DNA of 64,000 nucleotides from Magnetospirillum sp. (GTDB lineage: Bacteria > Pseudomonadota > Alphaproteobacteria > CACIAM-22H2). Both the position numbers and the translations under genes were made by a program. The notes under the pieces are model-generated. The model was not told the origin of the DNA, ran no database searches, and was given only the letters and a program-made list of their open reading frames with translations. Of this stretch, positions 10,195-19,425 are shown one piece after another. The stretch spans positions 913,950 to 977,949 of the forward strand of contig JAPZUA010000001.1 in assembly GCA_027532905.1 (NCBI GenBank). Direction: 5' to 3'. Position 1 is the stretch's first letter; each line of letters starts with the position of its first letter.

Positions 10195-10355
10195 GGGACG
10201 GACCGTTTCGAGCTTGGACTGGGGATGCGGCAAAATCGGCGCGGAGTATAGGTATTGCACGGGCCGGGGCAAGGGCGGTCTCGTGCTTTTTGGCAAAGTG
10301 CGGGGTAGAATCGAGACACCCGATTCGACGCGTTCTGTACAAAAAGGGACGAAAA

Positions 10356-11093
10356 ATGCTGTTCGTCAAACTCGTCGAGCTTTATGGCCGCTACGGCTTC
10401 ACGATCCGCTCGAGCATTTCGCCGTTCCTGCTGACCAAATTGTCGCTGAACAGTGCCGAAGACGGCACCTTCACCTACGCGTTCCGCAAGGGCACGAACA
10501 TCGGCAATCTCGGCGGCGGCATCAACATGTCGGAGGTGGCGCTGATCGAGGATATCGGCCAGGTGCTCGCCCCCAAACGTATCTTCGCGATCGGCTGTTC
10601 GTTCGGCTGGAGCACACTCGCTTTGGCGCTGGCGATGCCCAAGGCCAAGATCGTGGCGATCGATATCGGCATGGGCAACGGCAAAGAGGGCTTGGCGCTG
10701 ACGAACCAAATCGCCAAGGAAAACGGCTTCGACGTGACCGGCGTGCTGGGTGCGTCACCCGACGATTTGGCCGCCACGGTCGCCGCCCATTTCGACGCCC
10801 CCATCGACATGGTGTTCATCGACGCCGACCACACGAACGAAGCGCAGAGCAAAGACTATTTCGGCATCCGCCCGCATTGCACGACCGACGCCGTCTACAT
10901 GTTCCACGACGTGATGGTCTGCCAGATGCTGCCGTCGTTCAAAGAAATCGCGGCCGCCACGCCCTCGCACAAAGCGCGCGTGCTCACGCGCACGGCGTCG
11001 GGTATTGGCATCTTGGCGCCCAAAGACAGCCACGCGGAATTGCACCGCGTGCTCGACGCTTATTGCGATCCTTACGGTGCCGTCCCGGTCTAG
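10356..11093 (+). CDS. Class I SAM-dependent methyltransferase (substrate unknown)
   Basis: A 245-residue protein with a Rossmann methyltransferase core. [21 protein letters not shown] is motif I (the SAM-binding glycine loop), [10 protein letters not shown] is motif II with an acidic ribose contact, and [19 protein letters not shown] resembles the O-methyltransferase/Methyltransf_24 metal-site context. The start at 10356 follows an AGGGACG stretch. The substrate cannot be told from sequence. It shares its stop bases (CTAG, 11090-11093) with the convergent rlmN. Confidence 0.7.
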   Translation: MLFVKLVELYGRYGFTIRSSISPFLLTKLSLNSAEDGTFTYAFRKGTNIGNLGGGINMSEVALIEDIGQVLAPKRIFAIGCSFGWSTLALALAMPKAKIVAIDIGMGNGKEGLALTNQIAKENGFDVTGVLGASPDDLAATVAAHFDAPIDMVFIDADHTNEAQSKDYFGIRPHCTTDAVYMFHDVMVCQMLPSFKEIAAATPSHKARVLTRTASGIGILAPKDSHAELHRVLDAYCDPYGAVPV

Positions 11094-12268
11094 GACGCGT
11101 CGCCGCTGCTCGCTGCGGCTGCGGCATCGAGCAGGCTGCGGCGGATTTTCTGGCTTTCGCTTTTAAGCTGGCCGCAGGCGGCCGAAATGTCGCGCCCGCG
11201 CGGCGTGCGCACCGGGCTCGAATAGCCGGCGTCGAACACGATCTGCGAAAACTTCTCGATGGCTTCGTTTGTCGAGCACTCGAACGGAGCACCCGGCCAG
11301 GCGTTGAACGGGATCAGATTGACCTTGGCCGGAATGCCCGAAATGAGCTTCACCAACGCGCGCGCATCGGCCGGGCTGTCGTTGACGCCCTTCAGCATCA
11401 CGTATTCGAACGTGATACGCCGCGCGTTCGACAGGCTCGGGTAGTTGCGGCACGCCTCCATGAGTTCGGCGATCGGATACTTCTTGTTGAGCGGGACGAG
11501 CACGTCGCGAAGCTCGTCCGTGACCGCATGCAAGGAGATCGCCAGCATCACGCGCAATTCTTCGCCGCAGCGCTTGATCATGGGGGCAACGCCCGAGGTC
11601 GACAGCGTGATCTTGCGCTTGGAGATCGCAAGGCCTTCTTCGTCCATCGCGATCTTCATCGCCTTGGCGACGTTGGCGTAGTTGAACAAAGGCTCGCCCA
11701 TGCCCATCAAAACGATGTTCGTGAGTTTGCGGTTGCCTTCGGGGCCGGGCCATTCGTCGAACGTGTCTTTGGCCAGCATGATCTGGCCGACGATTTCGGC
11801 GGGCGTGAGGTCGCGCACAAGGCGCTGCGTGCCCGTGTGGCAGAATTTGCAGGTGAGCGTGCAGCCGACCTGGCTCGAGATGCAAAGCGTGCCGCGGTCT
11901 TCTTCGGGGATATGGACGGTTTCGATTTCTTGCCCGTCGGGGAAGCGCAGCAGCCATTTTTTGGTGCCGTCGATCGAATCCTGCAGGCGGCTGATCTCGG
12001 GCCGGTGCACGGCGTAGCGTTCGGCCAATTTGGCGCGCAGCTTCTTCGACATGTCGGTCATGTCGTCGAAATCGCGGGCACCCTTGGCGTAGATCCAGCC
12101 CCACAATTGGCGCGCGCGGAATGCCGGCTCGCCGAGCTCTTTGAAAAGCTCGGCCAGCTCCTGGCGCGTGAGCCCCACAAGGTTGCTGCGCCCGTCCGGA
12201 CTTTGCGGGGCGGGCAGGCTTTCCTTGAAGGGCGCCAAGGCGGGGGCTGGGACGATGGGCTCGAGCAT
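11090..12268 (-). CDS. rlmN: 23S rRNA/tRNA adenine-C2 methyltransferase RlmN
   Basis: A radical-SAM enzyme that methylates A2503 of 23S rRNA and A37 of some tRNAs, affecting decoding accuracy. The 392-residue protein has the 4Fe-4S motif CTLTCKFC (Cys about 136, 140, 143) followed by [12 protein letters not shown]. The C-terminal S-CGQL part supplies the second methyl-carrying cysteine (ISAACGQL). The start at 12268 gives the usual length. It lies 32 bases after the IalB-like gene on the same strand. Confidence 0.96.
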   Translation of the reverse strand: MLEPIVPAPALAPFKESLPAPQSPDGRSNLVGLTRQELAELFKELGEPAFRARQLWGWIYAKGARDFDDMTDMSKKLRAKLAERYAVHRPEISRLQDSIDGTKKWLLRFPDGQEIETVHIPEEDRGTLCISSQVGCTLTCKFCHTGTQRLVRDLTPAEIVGQIMLAKDTFDEWPGPEGNRKLTNIVLMGMGEPLFNYANVAKAMKIAMDEEGLAISKRKITLSTSGVAPMIKRCGEELRVMLAISLHAVTDELRDVLVPLNKKYPIAELMEACRNYPSLSNARRITFEYVMLKGVNDSPADARALVKLISGIPAKVNLIPFNAWPGAPFECSTNEAIEKFSQIVFDAGYSSPVRTPRGRDISAACGQLKSESQKIRRSLLDAAAAASSGDAS

Positions 12269-12300
12269 GCCCGCTATATAAGGGTGCCCGGCAGTTCTGG

Positions 12301-12885
12301 CTAGCGGCGCACGTTGCAGGCGCGGTCGATATCGGCCAAAGCGCGGGCAAAGCCCGTGAGATTGTAGGTGTCGGTCGTCTCGGTGCCGCGTGCGGACACG
12401 CCGCGTACGATTGCCGTTGCGCGCGGGGCGGCGGCGCGCATCGCGTCGATGGCCGTGCGGTTGGCGGCGTCTTCGCGCGTCCAGGCACGGTCGGAGCCTG
12501 GCTGGTCGAGATTGGAAAGCGGCACTTTGACGCGCCCGATTTCGATTTCCATGGCCCCGCCGTCGCGCAGCGGATATCCGGCAAACCACGTGATCTCGTT
12601 GGATTTGTTGACGCCCGGATAATGCGCCACGCTCAAGGTCGGATCGGCGCGGCGCGCCCCCGCAGGCTTGCTCTCGACCTTGACCGGGCGGCCGATCACG
12701 TAGCACACGCGCGTGGCCCCGCTGCCTGCTTCGGCCGCGAGCCAGCCGTCGTAATTGCCGAGCTGGCGCGGGCCCGCATTTGCGGGTGCGGCCGGGGCGG
12801 GGGCAGCCGGGCGCGGCTGCGTTTGGGCCCCCGCCTCGACGGCGAGGAACAAACCAAATACAGAGAGCCAGAGAGCGGTTTTCAT
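12301..12885 (-). CDS. IalB-like (invasion-associated locus B family) secreted protein
   Basis: A 194-residue protein with a signal peptide ([21 protein letters not shown], cleavage near AGA-Q) and a Pro/Ala linker. The domain has the IalB-family pattern: [49 protein letters not shown] ... [11 protein letters not shown]. The family is widespread in alphaproteobacteria; despite the name it need not be linked to virulence. The start at 12885 is set by the signal peptide. It is divergent from the ECF sigma gene. Confidence 0.75.
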   Translation of the reverse strand: MKTALWLSVFGLFLAVEAGAQTQPRPAAPAPAAPANAGPRQLGNYDGWLAAEAGSGATRVCYVIGRPVKVESKPAGARRADPTLSVAHYPGVNKSNEITWFAGYPLRDGGAMEIEIGRVKVPLSNLDQPGSDRAWTREDAANRTAIDAMRAAAPRATAIVRGVSARGTETTDTYNLTGFARALADIDRACNVRR

Positions 12886-12894
12886 GGGCGAATC

Positions 12895-12920
12895 GTGATC
12901 CGATGGGCCATAGCTTGCGT
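12895..12920 (+). promoter_or_regulatory. Candidate RpoE/ChrR-class ECF promoter
   Basis: TGATCC (12895-12900) is followed after 18 bases by TA (12919-12920). TGATCC-N18-TA resembles the -35/-10 arrangement reported for the RpoE/ChrR group in Rhodobacter. It lies 130 bases before the chosen sigma-factor start, so it would be an autoregulatory promoter. The match is short, and the -10 context beyond TA is weak. Confidence 0.4.
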
Positions 12921-13049
12921 ATCGCACTGGACATGATGCTCGTCAACCGCGCAGAAACCCTCGCCCCACGCCCCGGCCGCCCCAGCGCGGTCGCGACGGC
13001 GTTTGCGGGCGCGCTTGCGCCGTTCTTGAACCGCTCTATACAAGGCGCC

Positions 13050-13634
13050 ATGGCCAACGACAGCGACCCGCTTTTGCCGGCAACCCCGACGCTCGAAGCG
13101 CTGGTGCGCGATCTGGGGGCGGTGGCCAATCGCCAGGACCGGGCGGCTTTCGCCCGTCTGTTCGCGCATTTCGCCCCGCGCGTGAAGGGCTATCTGATGC
13201 GCCTGGGGGCCGAGCGCGCGCAGGCGGACGACCTGATGCAAGACGTGATGCTGACCGTCTGGCGCAAGGCGCCCGGCTACGATCCGCAGATGGCGAGCCC
13301 CGGCACCTGGATATTCGCGATCGCGCGCAATCGGCGCATCGACGCACTCCGCCGCGACAAGCGCGCCGATCTCGACCCCGACGATCCGGGCCTAATGCCC
13401 GATACCGCCGCCCTGCCCGACCGCGTGCTCGATGCCCGCATGTGGGAGACGCGGCTGGCGGGGGCGATCGCCGATCTGCCGCCCGAACAGGCGCAGATGC
13501 TGCGCCTTGCCTATTACGAAGACCGCTCGCACGGCGACATCGCTTCGAGCCTGCGGCTGCCGCTCGGCACGGTCAAGTCGCGCCTGCGGCTTGCCGTGGC
13601 GCGGCTTCGCACTATGTTTGAGAGCGACACATGA
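13050..13634 (+). CDS. ECF RNA polymerase sigma factor (RpoE/ChrR class)
   Basis: A 194-residue sigma factor with region 2 ([48 protein letters not shown], then [20 protein letters not shown]) and region 4 ([44 protein letters not shown]). It is immediately coupled (ATGA) to a ChrR-like anti-sigma gene, as in the group that responds to singlet oxygen. An in-frame ATG near 12933 would add 39 residues, but these do not look like sigma region 1 and would start almost at the predicted transcript start, so 13050 is preferred. Confidence 0.9.
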   Translation: MANDSDPLLPATPTLEALVRDLGAVANRQDRAAFARLFAHFAPRVKGYLMRLGAERAQADDLMQDVMLTVWRKAPGYDPQMASPGTWIFAIARNRRIDALRRDKRADLDPDDPGLMPDTAALPDRVLDARMWETRLAGAIADLPPEQAQMLRLAYYEDRSHGDIASSLRLPLGTVKSRLRLAVARLRTMFESDT

Positions 13635-14308
13635 AAGCGCACAGCATGACAAACTTGGCCCATATTCCGGACGAATGGCTGCTCGACCACGCCGCCGGCG
13701 CCACGCCCGAGCCGGTGGCGGTGCTCGTCGAAGCGCATCTTGCACTGTCCGCACCTGCGCGCGCGACCTATGCGCGCCTCGCTTCCGTGGGCGGCGTTCT
13801 GCTCGAACAGCAGGCACCGGCCGAACTCGCCGCCGACGCGCTCACCTGCATGATGGCGCGCATCGATGCGAGCCCCGCAACCTTGCGCCACACCGCACCG
13901 GCCGCCGCTTCCGCCCTGCTGCCCGCCGCCGTCAGCGCCTATACGGGCCCGTCGATCGACGCCCTTGACTGGCGGCGCGTGGTGCGCGGCGTGGAACAGG
14001 CCACGCTGAAGCTCGGCACGACAAGCCCCTACGAATTGAGCCTGCTGCGCATTGCGGCCGGCAAGTCGATCCCGCAGCACACGCACGAGGGCGACGAACT
14101 GCTGCTCGTGCTCGCCGGTTCGTTCGAAGACGGGCGTGCCGGCTATGCGCGCGGCGACGTGTGTGCGGCCGACGCAAGCGTGGACCACGCCCCCGTGGCC
14201 GACCGCGCGACGGACTGCCTGTGCCTACATGTGGCCAATGCGCCCATCAAGCTCACGGGTCCGTTCGGGCGCCTTCTCAATCCGCTGCTGAAACTCGCGC
14301 GCCGCTAG
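13631..14308 (+). CDS. ChrR-like cupin anti-sigma factor lacking zinc cysteines
   Basis: A 225-residue protein with the ChrR layout: an N-terminal anti-sigma domain that grips the sigma factor and a C-terminal cupin. The first two zinc ligands of ChrR have counterparts (His11 in HIPDEWLL, His36 in HLALSAPA). The expected Cys-x-x-Cys after His36 is Ser40-x-x-Ala43, so the classical HxxxCxxC site is lost. The cupin metal set is intact: His150, His152, Glu156 and His186. A second in-frame ATG lies five codons in. Loss of the zinc site suggests altered sensing, or a fold held by other contacts. Confidence 0.85.
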   Translation: MKAHSMTNLAHIPDEWLLDHAAGATPEPVAVLVEAHLALSAPARATYARLASVGGVLLEQQAPAELAADALTCMMARIDASPATLRHTAPAAASALLPAAVSAYTGPSIDALDWRRVVRGVEQATLKLGTTSPYELSLLRIAAGKSIPQHTHEGDELLLVLAGSFEDGRAGYARGDVCAADASVDHAPVADRATDCLCLHVANAPIKLTGPFGRLLNPLLKLARR

Positions 14309-14317
14309 ACGTCGCCG

Positions 14318-14797
14318 TCAAGGTGTTCCGCCCGGCAGGATCGGGCGCGCGTCGTGCGTGCGCATCGACAGCACGCGGTCGTACATCACAAGTGCGCCCG
14401 CGAGCGACACGTTGATGCAGAATTTCGTCGGGATCTTGATCACGAATTTGCACAAGGCCTGCATGGCGGGCGACAGCGAGCCGCGCTCGGGCCCCAGCAC
14501 GTAGGCGGCCGCGCGCGGGTGGCGGAAGCGCGGCAGATCGATCGCGTCGTCGGTAAGCTCGATGCCCACAAGCGTGCAGCCGAGCGGCAATTGCATCGCG
14601 TCGATCGTCGGCCAATCGTAGATCGGCACGCTCTGCGAGGCGTCGGACGTATCGGCCAAATTGGCTTGGTGCCGGTCGAACGCGGCCGCGACCGTGAACA
14701 CAAACGCCGCGTCGAACGCGTGCGCGGTGCGCGCGAGAGCGCCCAGATTCATGGGTTTCGAAATACCCTCGACGCCGATGCCGAAATAACCCTTCAT
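14318..14797 (-). CDS. TrmH-family (SPOUT) RNA methyltransferase
   Basis: A 159-residue protein consisting of the SPOUT methyltransferase domain only. The trefoil-knot motifs are visible: GISKPMNLGALARTAHAFDA (motif 1, N-x-G-x-x-R-x-A), AAAYVLGPERGSLSPAMQ (motif 2, G-E-x-x-G) and VIKIPTKFCINVSLAGALVMYDR (motif 3, N-V-S-x-A). It methylates ribose or a base in RNA, but the target cannot be told. It lacks the N-terminal substrate-binding domain of larger relatives. It is divergent from the asparaginase gene, with 51 bases between starts. Confidence 0.85.
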   Translation of the reverse strand: MKGYFGIGVEGISKPMNLGALARTAHAFDAAFVFTVAAAFDRHQANLADTSDASQSVPIYDWPTIDAMQLPLGCTLVGIELTDDAIDLPRFRHPRAAAYVLGPERGSLSPAMQALCKFVIKIPTKFCINVSLAGALVMYDRVLSMRTHDARPILPGGTP

Positions 14798-14848
14798 GAT
14801 CGGCGGACCTTGCCCTTTGGCGCGCGGCAAGGCAAGTTTCCCCGCATC

Positions 14849-15850
14849 ATGAATGCTCCCTTGATCGTCGAAGTCACGCGCGGCAATGCGGTCGAAAGCC
14901 GCCACCGCACGCATGTCGCAATCGCCACGCCCGACGGCACAATCCTCGAAGCGTACGGCGATATCGATCTGCCCGTATTCCCGCGCTCGGCGATCAAGCC
15001 GATCCAGTCGCTGGGCTTGCTCGAAAGCGGGGCGGCGGACGCGTTCGGCTGCTCGAATGCCGAGATCGCGATTTCGGCCGCCAGCCACGGCGGCGAGCCC
15101 ATGCACACGCAGACGGTCGCCGCATGGCTCAATCGCATGGGTCTCGATGCGAGCGATCTCGAATGCGGGGCGCATCTGCCCACGCACGCCCCCAGCGCCG
15201 AGGGCCTGATCCGCGCCTTCGAAGCGCCCACCGCACTCCACAATAATTGTTCGGGCAAACACACCGGCATGCTCGCCGTGTGCCGCCATCTTGGTTGGCC
15301 CACCAAGGGCTATATCGACCCGTCGCACCCGCTCCAAAAAGAGATCGTGGCGCGCTTCGAGGCGATGCTGGGGCTCGATCTTGCGGCGGCCGCCACCGGC
15401 TTCGACGGCTGCTCGCTGCCGCAGATCGCCATCCCGGTGCGCAATCTCGCGATCGGCATCGCGCGCCTCGGGAGCCCCGATGGGCTCGAACCCATGCGCG
15501 CCGCCGCGTGCAAGCGCATGGCGGCTGCCATCGTCGAAAACCCATTCATGCTGGCGGGCTCGGGCCGCTTCTGCACGCGCACCTTGCAGGCGGCCCGCGG
15601 CCGCGTGGTGCTGAAGACCGGGGCCGAGGGCGTTTACATGGCCGCGATTCCGGAACGGCGCATCGGCATTGCGCTTAAAGTGGAAGACGGGGCGGGCCGT
15701 GCGGCCGAAGTCGCGATGGCGCGCCTGCTCGACCGGCTCGGCGGTTTTGCCGACACGCCAAGCACCGAGGTCGAGGCTCTCGTCAATCCGAAACTCGTCA
15801 ATGCCAACGGTTGGACGGTCGGCGAGATTCGCCCCGCGCCGAATTGGTGA
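14849..15850 (+). CDS. L-asparaginase II family protein
   Basis: A 333-residue protein of the bacterial/plant-pathogen asparaginase II family (PF06089 type), which hydrolyses asparagine to aspartate and ammonia. Family blocks seen are EVTRGNAVESRHRTHVAI, FPRSAIKPIQSLGL, AISAASHGGEPMHT, HNNCSGKHTGMLAVC and DGCSLPQIAIPVRNLA. No signal peptide is present, so it is probably cytosolic. Its stop overlaps the quinone oxidoreductase start (TGATG), and a third gene follows in the same operon. Confidence 0.88.
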   Translation: MNAPLIVEVTRGNAVESRHRTHVAIATPDGTILEAYGDIDLPVFPRSAIKPIQSLGLLESGAADAFGCSNAEIAISAASHGGEPMHTQTVAAWLNRMGLDASDLECGAHLPTHAPSAEGLIRAFEAPTALHNNCSGKHTGMLAVCRHLGWPTKGYIDPSHPLQKEIVARFEAMLGLDLAAAATGFDGCSLPQIAIPVRNLAIGIARLGSPDGLEPMRAAACKRMAAAIVENPFMLAGSGRFCTRTLQAARGRVVLKTGAEGVYMAAIPERRIGIALKVEDGAGRAAEVAMARLLDRLGGFADTPSTEVEALVNPKLVNANGWTVGEIRPAPNW

Positions 15851-16827
15851 TGCGCGCGATCGGCTGCAGCGCTTTTGCCGATCCGCCCGTGCTGCGGCTG
15901 GGCGATTTGCCGATCCCGTCGCCCGGCCCCGGCGAAGTGCGGCTGCGCGTGCGCGCGGCGGGCGTGAATTTCGCCGACACGCTGATGGTGCGCGGCAAGT
16001 ACCAGGCCAAGCCCGAATTCCCGTTTGTGCCCGGCATGGAAATGGCCGGCGAAATCGACGGGCTGGGTGCGGGCGTGACCGGCTTTGCCATCGGCACACG
16101 CGTGCTCGCCACCGCCGAACACGGGGCTTTCGCCGAGTTCGCGATCGCGCGCGCGGCCGACACGGTCGCAATTCCGGACGCGATGGATTACGCGACCGCC
16201 GCCGCCTTTCCCATCGTCTACGGCACGGCGCATGGCGGCTTGCTTTGGCGCGCAAACCTGCAGGCGGGCGAAACGCTGCTCGTCCTCGGGGCGGCAGGCG
16301 GCGTGGGGCTCGCGGCCGTCGAAGTCGGCAAGGCGATGGGCGCCATCGTCTATGCCGGAACCAGCGACGATGCGCGCGGGCGCCTGGCGATGGCGCACGG
16401 GGCGGACACGGCCATCAACTACGCGACCGAAGATCTGCGCGCCGTGGTGCGCACCCTCACGCGCGACAAGGGCATCGACGTCGTATTCGATCCAGTGGGC
16501 GGCCCCGCCTTCGATGCGGCCTTGCGCGCGGTCGCGTGGGAAGGGCGCATCGTCGTGGTGGGGTTCGCGGCCGGTGCCGTGCCGCAGATCCCGGCCAATC
16601 TGCTGCTCGTCAAGAATGCGGCAGCGCTCGGCTTTTTCTGGGGCAGCTATCGGCGCCACGATCCGGCGCGCCTGCAGGCCTCGCTTTCCACGCTGATCGG
16701 CTGGTGGCAGCAAGGGCTCTTGAAGCCGCATGTCGATGCGCGTTTCAAACTCGCCGATGCCGTCACGGCCTTGGCTCATCTCACCGAGCGCAAGGGGACA
16801 GGCAAAGCTGTGATCGAAATCGCATGA
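15850..16827 (+). CDS. NADPH:quinone oxidoreductase / zinc-independent MDR alcohol dehydrogenase family
   Basis: A 325-residue medium-chain reductase. The N-terminal GroES-like domain contains VRAAGVNFADTLMVRGKYQAKPEFPFVPGMEMAGEID, and the nucleotide-binding domain has the motif VLGAAGGVGLAAVEVGKAMGA near 155-175. The zinc-ligand cysteines of true alcohol dehydrogenases are absent, as in quinone oxidoreductases. The substrate is unknown. It is translationally coupled on both sides (TGATG with asparaginase, ATGA with the PLP enzyme). Confidence 0.85.
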   Translation: MRAIGCSAFADPPVLRLGDLPIPSPGPGEVRLRVRAAGVNFADTLMVRGKYQAKPEFPFVPGMEMAGEIDGLGAGVTGFAIGTRVLATAEHGAFAEFAIARAADTVAIPDAMDYATAAAFPIVYGTAHGGLLWRANLQAGETLLVLGAAGGVGLAAVEVGKAMGAIVYAGTSDDARGRLAMAHGADTAINYATEDLRAVVRTLTRDKGIDVVFDPVGGPAFDAALRAVAWEGRIVVVGFAAGAVPQIPANLLLVKNAAALGFFWGSYRRHDPARLQASLSTLIGWWQQGLLKPHVDARFKLADAVTALAHLTERKGTGKAVIEIA

Positions 16828-17930
16828 CCGACCCCGACGACATCCGCATCGCCAAGCTCCTGCATGCGCGCGCCGATCTCGCCCCCGGCGACCCCATTGC
16901 CCCGCCCATCGTGCTCGCAAGTTCATTTCACATTCCGGGGCTGCCGGCCGATGCGCCGTTCCAATACGGCCGCTTCCACAATCCGAGCTGGGATGCGGTC
17001 GAGCATGCGCTGGCGCTGCTCGAAGACGCGCCGGTCGTTGGCTTCCCCTCGGGCATGGCCGCGATTGCTGCCGTGCTCTATTCCACGTTGCGCAGCGGCG
17101 ACCGCATCCTGCTGCCGTCCGACGGCTACTACACCACGCGCGCCTTGAGCGAACGTTTCCTTGCACCGCTCGGCGTTGCGTTCGACACGCGCGCCACGGC
17201 GAAATTCCTCGAAGGGGGTTTTGCGGGCTACCGGCTCGTCTGGATCGAAACCCCGTCCAATCCGGGCCTCGACGTGTGCGACATTGCCGAGGTCTGTGCT
17301 GCAGCGCACGCCGCCGGTGCGATCGTATGCGTCGACAACACCACGCTCACCCCGCTTGGCCAGCGCCCGCTCGATCTGGGTGCCGATCTCGTGGTCGCGG
17401 CCGACACCAAAGCGCCCGCGGGCCATTCGGACGTGCTGTTCGGCCACGTCGCCTCGCGCGACGAAAAGCAGCTGGCGGCCGTGCGCGACTGGCGCAAACT
17501 CGGCGGGGCGATCCCCGGCCCGTTCGAAGCGTGGCTCGTGCATCGCGGCCTCGAGACGCTCGAGCTGCGCTATGCCCGCCAATGCGAAAACGCGCTCGCA
17601 ATCGCCCAGCGCCTGGCCGTGCACAAGGCGACGGTCTCGGTGCGCTATCCCGGCCTTGGCAACGATCCCTCGCACACGATCGCGCGCAAACAGATGCGCC
17701 GCTTCGGCGGGCTCGTGGGCGTTACCTTCGCCGACGAAGCTGCCGCCGAAACCTTCATCGCATGCCCCTTCATCCGCCCGAGTACGAGCTTCGGCAGCGT
17801 GCACACAAGTGCCGAGCGACGCGCCCGCTGGGGCGACGCGGTGGCACCCGGCTATGTGCGCCTGTCGGTCGGCTGCGAACCGCTCGAAGCTTTGTGGGGC
17901 GCGATGGACGAAAGCCTTTCCCAACTCTAG
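16824..17930 (+). CDS. Cys/Met metabolism PLP-dependent enzyme (cystathionine gamma-lyase-like)
   Basis: A 368-residue PLP enzyme of the trans-sulfuration family. It shows the family blocks FQYGRFHNPSWDAVEHALALLE, PSGMAAIAAVL, WIETPSNPGLDVCDIA, VDNTTLTPLGQRPLDLGADLVVAADTKAPAGHSDVLFG and PSTSFGSVHTSAERR. The Schiff-base lysine is in ADTKAPAGHSD. Whether it acts as a gamma-lyase, beta-lyase or synthase cannot be settled. It ends the three-gene operon and shares CTAG (17927-17930) with the convergent DUF1127 gene. Confidence 0.88.
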   Translation: MTDPDDIRIAKLLHARADLAPGDPIAPPIVLASSFHIPGLPADAPFQYGRFHNPSWDAVEHALALLEDAPVVGFPSGMAAIAAVLYSTLRSGDRILLPSDGYYTTRALSERFLAPLGVAFDTRATAKFLEGGFAGYRLVWIETPSNPGLDVCDIAEVCAAAHAAGAIVCVDNTTLTPLGQRPLDLGADLVVAADTKAPAGHSDVLFGHVASRDEKQLAAVRDWRKLGGAIPGPFEAWLVHRGLETLELRYARQCENALAIAQRLAVHKATVSVRYPGLGNDPSHTIARKQMRRFGGLVGVTFADEAAAETFIACPFIRPSTSFGSVHTSAERRARWGDAVAPGYVRLSVGCEPLEALWGAMDESLSQL

Positions 17931-18157
17931 CGCCAGTATTCGGGGCGCTGCAGCGTGCGTTCGACGTCGCCGCGCGTGAGGCCCATATCCTTGAGCTCAT
18001 CCGGCCCCAACTCGGCGAGGCGCGCGCGCTGCTGGGCGCGCTCTTGGGCTGCCATCAAAAAGCGCGCGCTGGCGCCGAGTGCTCCGCCAAGGGCCACAAA
18101 TACCGCGATCCAAGCGCGGCGAACATCCACGCTGTCGTGCTGGACCAAGCTTGCCAT
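17927..18157 (-). CDS. DUF1127 domain small protein
   Basis: A 76-residue protein with a hydrophobic N-terminal segment (AWIAVFVALGGALGASARFLMAA) and a C-terminal DUF1127 motif, RLAELGPDELKDMGLTRGDVERTL. Short DUF1127 proteins are common in alphaproteobacteria, and some bind RNA and affect phosphate or small-RNA regulation. Here the extra hydrophobic part may anchor it to the membrane. A clear AAGGAG ribosome site precedes the start. It is divergent from a LysR gene, with a 108-base AT-richer gap between them. Confidence 0.82.
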   Translation of the reverse strand: MASLVQHDSVDVRRAWIAVFVALGGALGASARFLMAAQERAQQRARLAELGPDELKDMGLTRGDVERTLQRPEYWR

Positions 18158-18265
18158 GCCACAATCTCCTTCATGTGTGTTTTCTGGCTTGGCAAACAAT
18201 TTGACCCTATAATTGGCATTCGACAAACGACCTCTTCTCGCCCTTCTCATTAGGAAATCTAGGGT

Positions 18266-19204
18266 ATGGCCGTTCCGCGCCACACGCCCCGCCTGCCGCC
18301 GCTCAATGCGCTGCGCGCCTTCGAGGCGGCCGCCCGCCATCTGTCGCTGACGAAGGCGGCGGAGGAACTGGGCGTCACGCAAGCGGCGGTGAGCCACCAG
18401 GTCAAAGCGCTCGAAGAAGATCTCGGCACGCCTTTGTTCCGGCGCCTGACGCGTGCGCTTGCCTTGACCGACACGGGCGCTCTGCTCGCACCCGAACTTG
18501 GCGTCGCCTTTGCGCGCATTGCGGCAGCCGCCCAGCGTGCGCGCGAGCGCGAAGCCAAAGGCACGCTCACGATCAGCCTGCTCTATACGTTTGCGCTGCG
18601 GCTCGTCCCCCGGCTCGGCGTGTTCGCAGCCCGCCATCCCGAGATCGTGCTGCGGCTCGACAATTCGAAGCACAAGATCGATTTCGACCGCGAGCCGCAC
18701 GACGCCGCGATTCGCTACACGGCAGACGCGAACGCGCCGGGCCTCTACGCCGTCAAACTTTTCGACGATGCGTTGACCCCGCTTTGCGCGCCCGAGATCG
18801 CCAAAAAGATCCGCAAGCCTGCCGACCTGTTCCAGTTCGAAATGCCGGACGACCACAATTTTTGGGACGATTGGAAAACTTGGCTCGAAGCGGCGGGCTT
18901 GGATGCTGCCCCGCGACGGCGGGCGACCGTCTACGATTCGACGCGCCTTGCGGTCGAAGCGGCGATGGAAGGGCTTGGCCTCGCCTTGGGCGCGCCCTAT
19001 CTGTTCGAAAGCCAGATCGCGTCGGGCCGCCTCGTGCAGCCGCTCGACCTCATCGTGCCGGCGGGCAAAGCCTATTGGTTCGTGTGCCGCAAAGCGGACG
19101 CGGACCGCCCGACGCTCAAAGCTTTTCGGGATTGGCTGTTGGAAGAAACCGCGCCGCAGCGTGCCGCCTTCGCGCGCATCGGCAAAGCCAAGCGGCGGCG
19201 ATAG
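18266..19204 (+). CDS. LysR-family transcriptional regulator (GcvA-like)
   Basis: A 312-residue regulator. The N-terminal winged helix (PLNALRAFEAAARHLSLTKAAEELGVTQAAVSHQVKALEEDLGTPLFRRL) has the wording typical of the GcvA/AmpR branch, and the rest is a periplasmic-binding-like effector domain. It sits divergently from the DUF1127 gene, so that gene or LysR itself is the likely target. The shared gap (18158-18265) contains TTGACC and TATAAT but not at promoter spacing, and I see no clean T-N11-A operator. The effector is unknown. Confidence 0.88.
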   Translation: MAVPRHTPRLPPLNALRAFEAAARHLSLTKAAEELGVTQAAVSHQVKALEEDLGTPLFRRLTRALALTDTGALLAPELGVAFARIAAAAQRAREREAKGTLTISLLYTFALRLVPRLGVFAARHPEIVLRLDNSKHKIDFDREPHDAAIRYTADANAPGLYAVKLFDDALTPLCAPEIAKKIRKPADLFQFEMPDDHNFWDDWKTWLEAAGLDAAPRRRATVYDSTRLAVEAAMEGLGLALGAPYLFESQIASGRLVQPLDLIVPAGKAYWFVCRKADADRPTLKAFRDWLLEETAPQRAAFARIGKAKRRR

Positions 19205-19307
19205 GTGGGCGCTTTTGCGGAAGCCGGAGCATAGGATTGGTTGAGGTCGTCCAAATCCATTGAAAGGAAAATATATTTTTATAGAGGTAATTATCTTTGT
19301 TCTTGAA

Positions 19308-19323
19308 ATAAACCTTCGTTTAT
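19308..19323. terminator. Small AT-rich hairpin after lysR
   Basis: ATAAAC (19308-19313), loop CTTC, GTTTAT (19318-19323): a perfect 6-bp stem with a 4-base loop, about 100 bases after the lysR stop. No T-run follows, so it is at best a weak transcript end or an RNA-stabilising element. Confidence 0.25.
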
Positions 19324-19425
19324 GCTCCAATCAATCATCGTCGCCGGGGTCGCCGCCGGCCGCGTGCGCTATTTGAAATGTGAAGAAAGACGAGCGGGAT
19401 TCCGCCCAAAAGTGGGTCTTGCAAC

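Noticed and set aside
10195-10355. TAGAAT (10306-10311) as the methyltransferase promoter
   Set aside because: No recognisable -35 lies 16-18 bases upstream; a lone -10-like hexamer is too weak to report.
12933-13049. Upstream in-frame start for the ECF sigma factor
   Set aside because: The added residues are Ala/Pro/Arg-rich with no sigma character, and the start would lie almost on the predicted transcript start.
18158-18265. TTGACC and TATAAT in the lysR upstream gap as a promoter
   Set aside because: They are adjacent (one base apart), not separated by 16-18 bases. Neither has a convincing partner at proper spacing.
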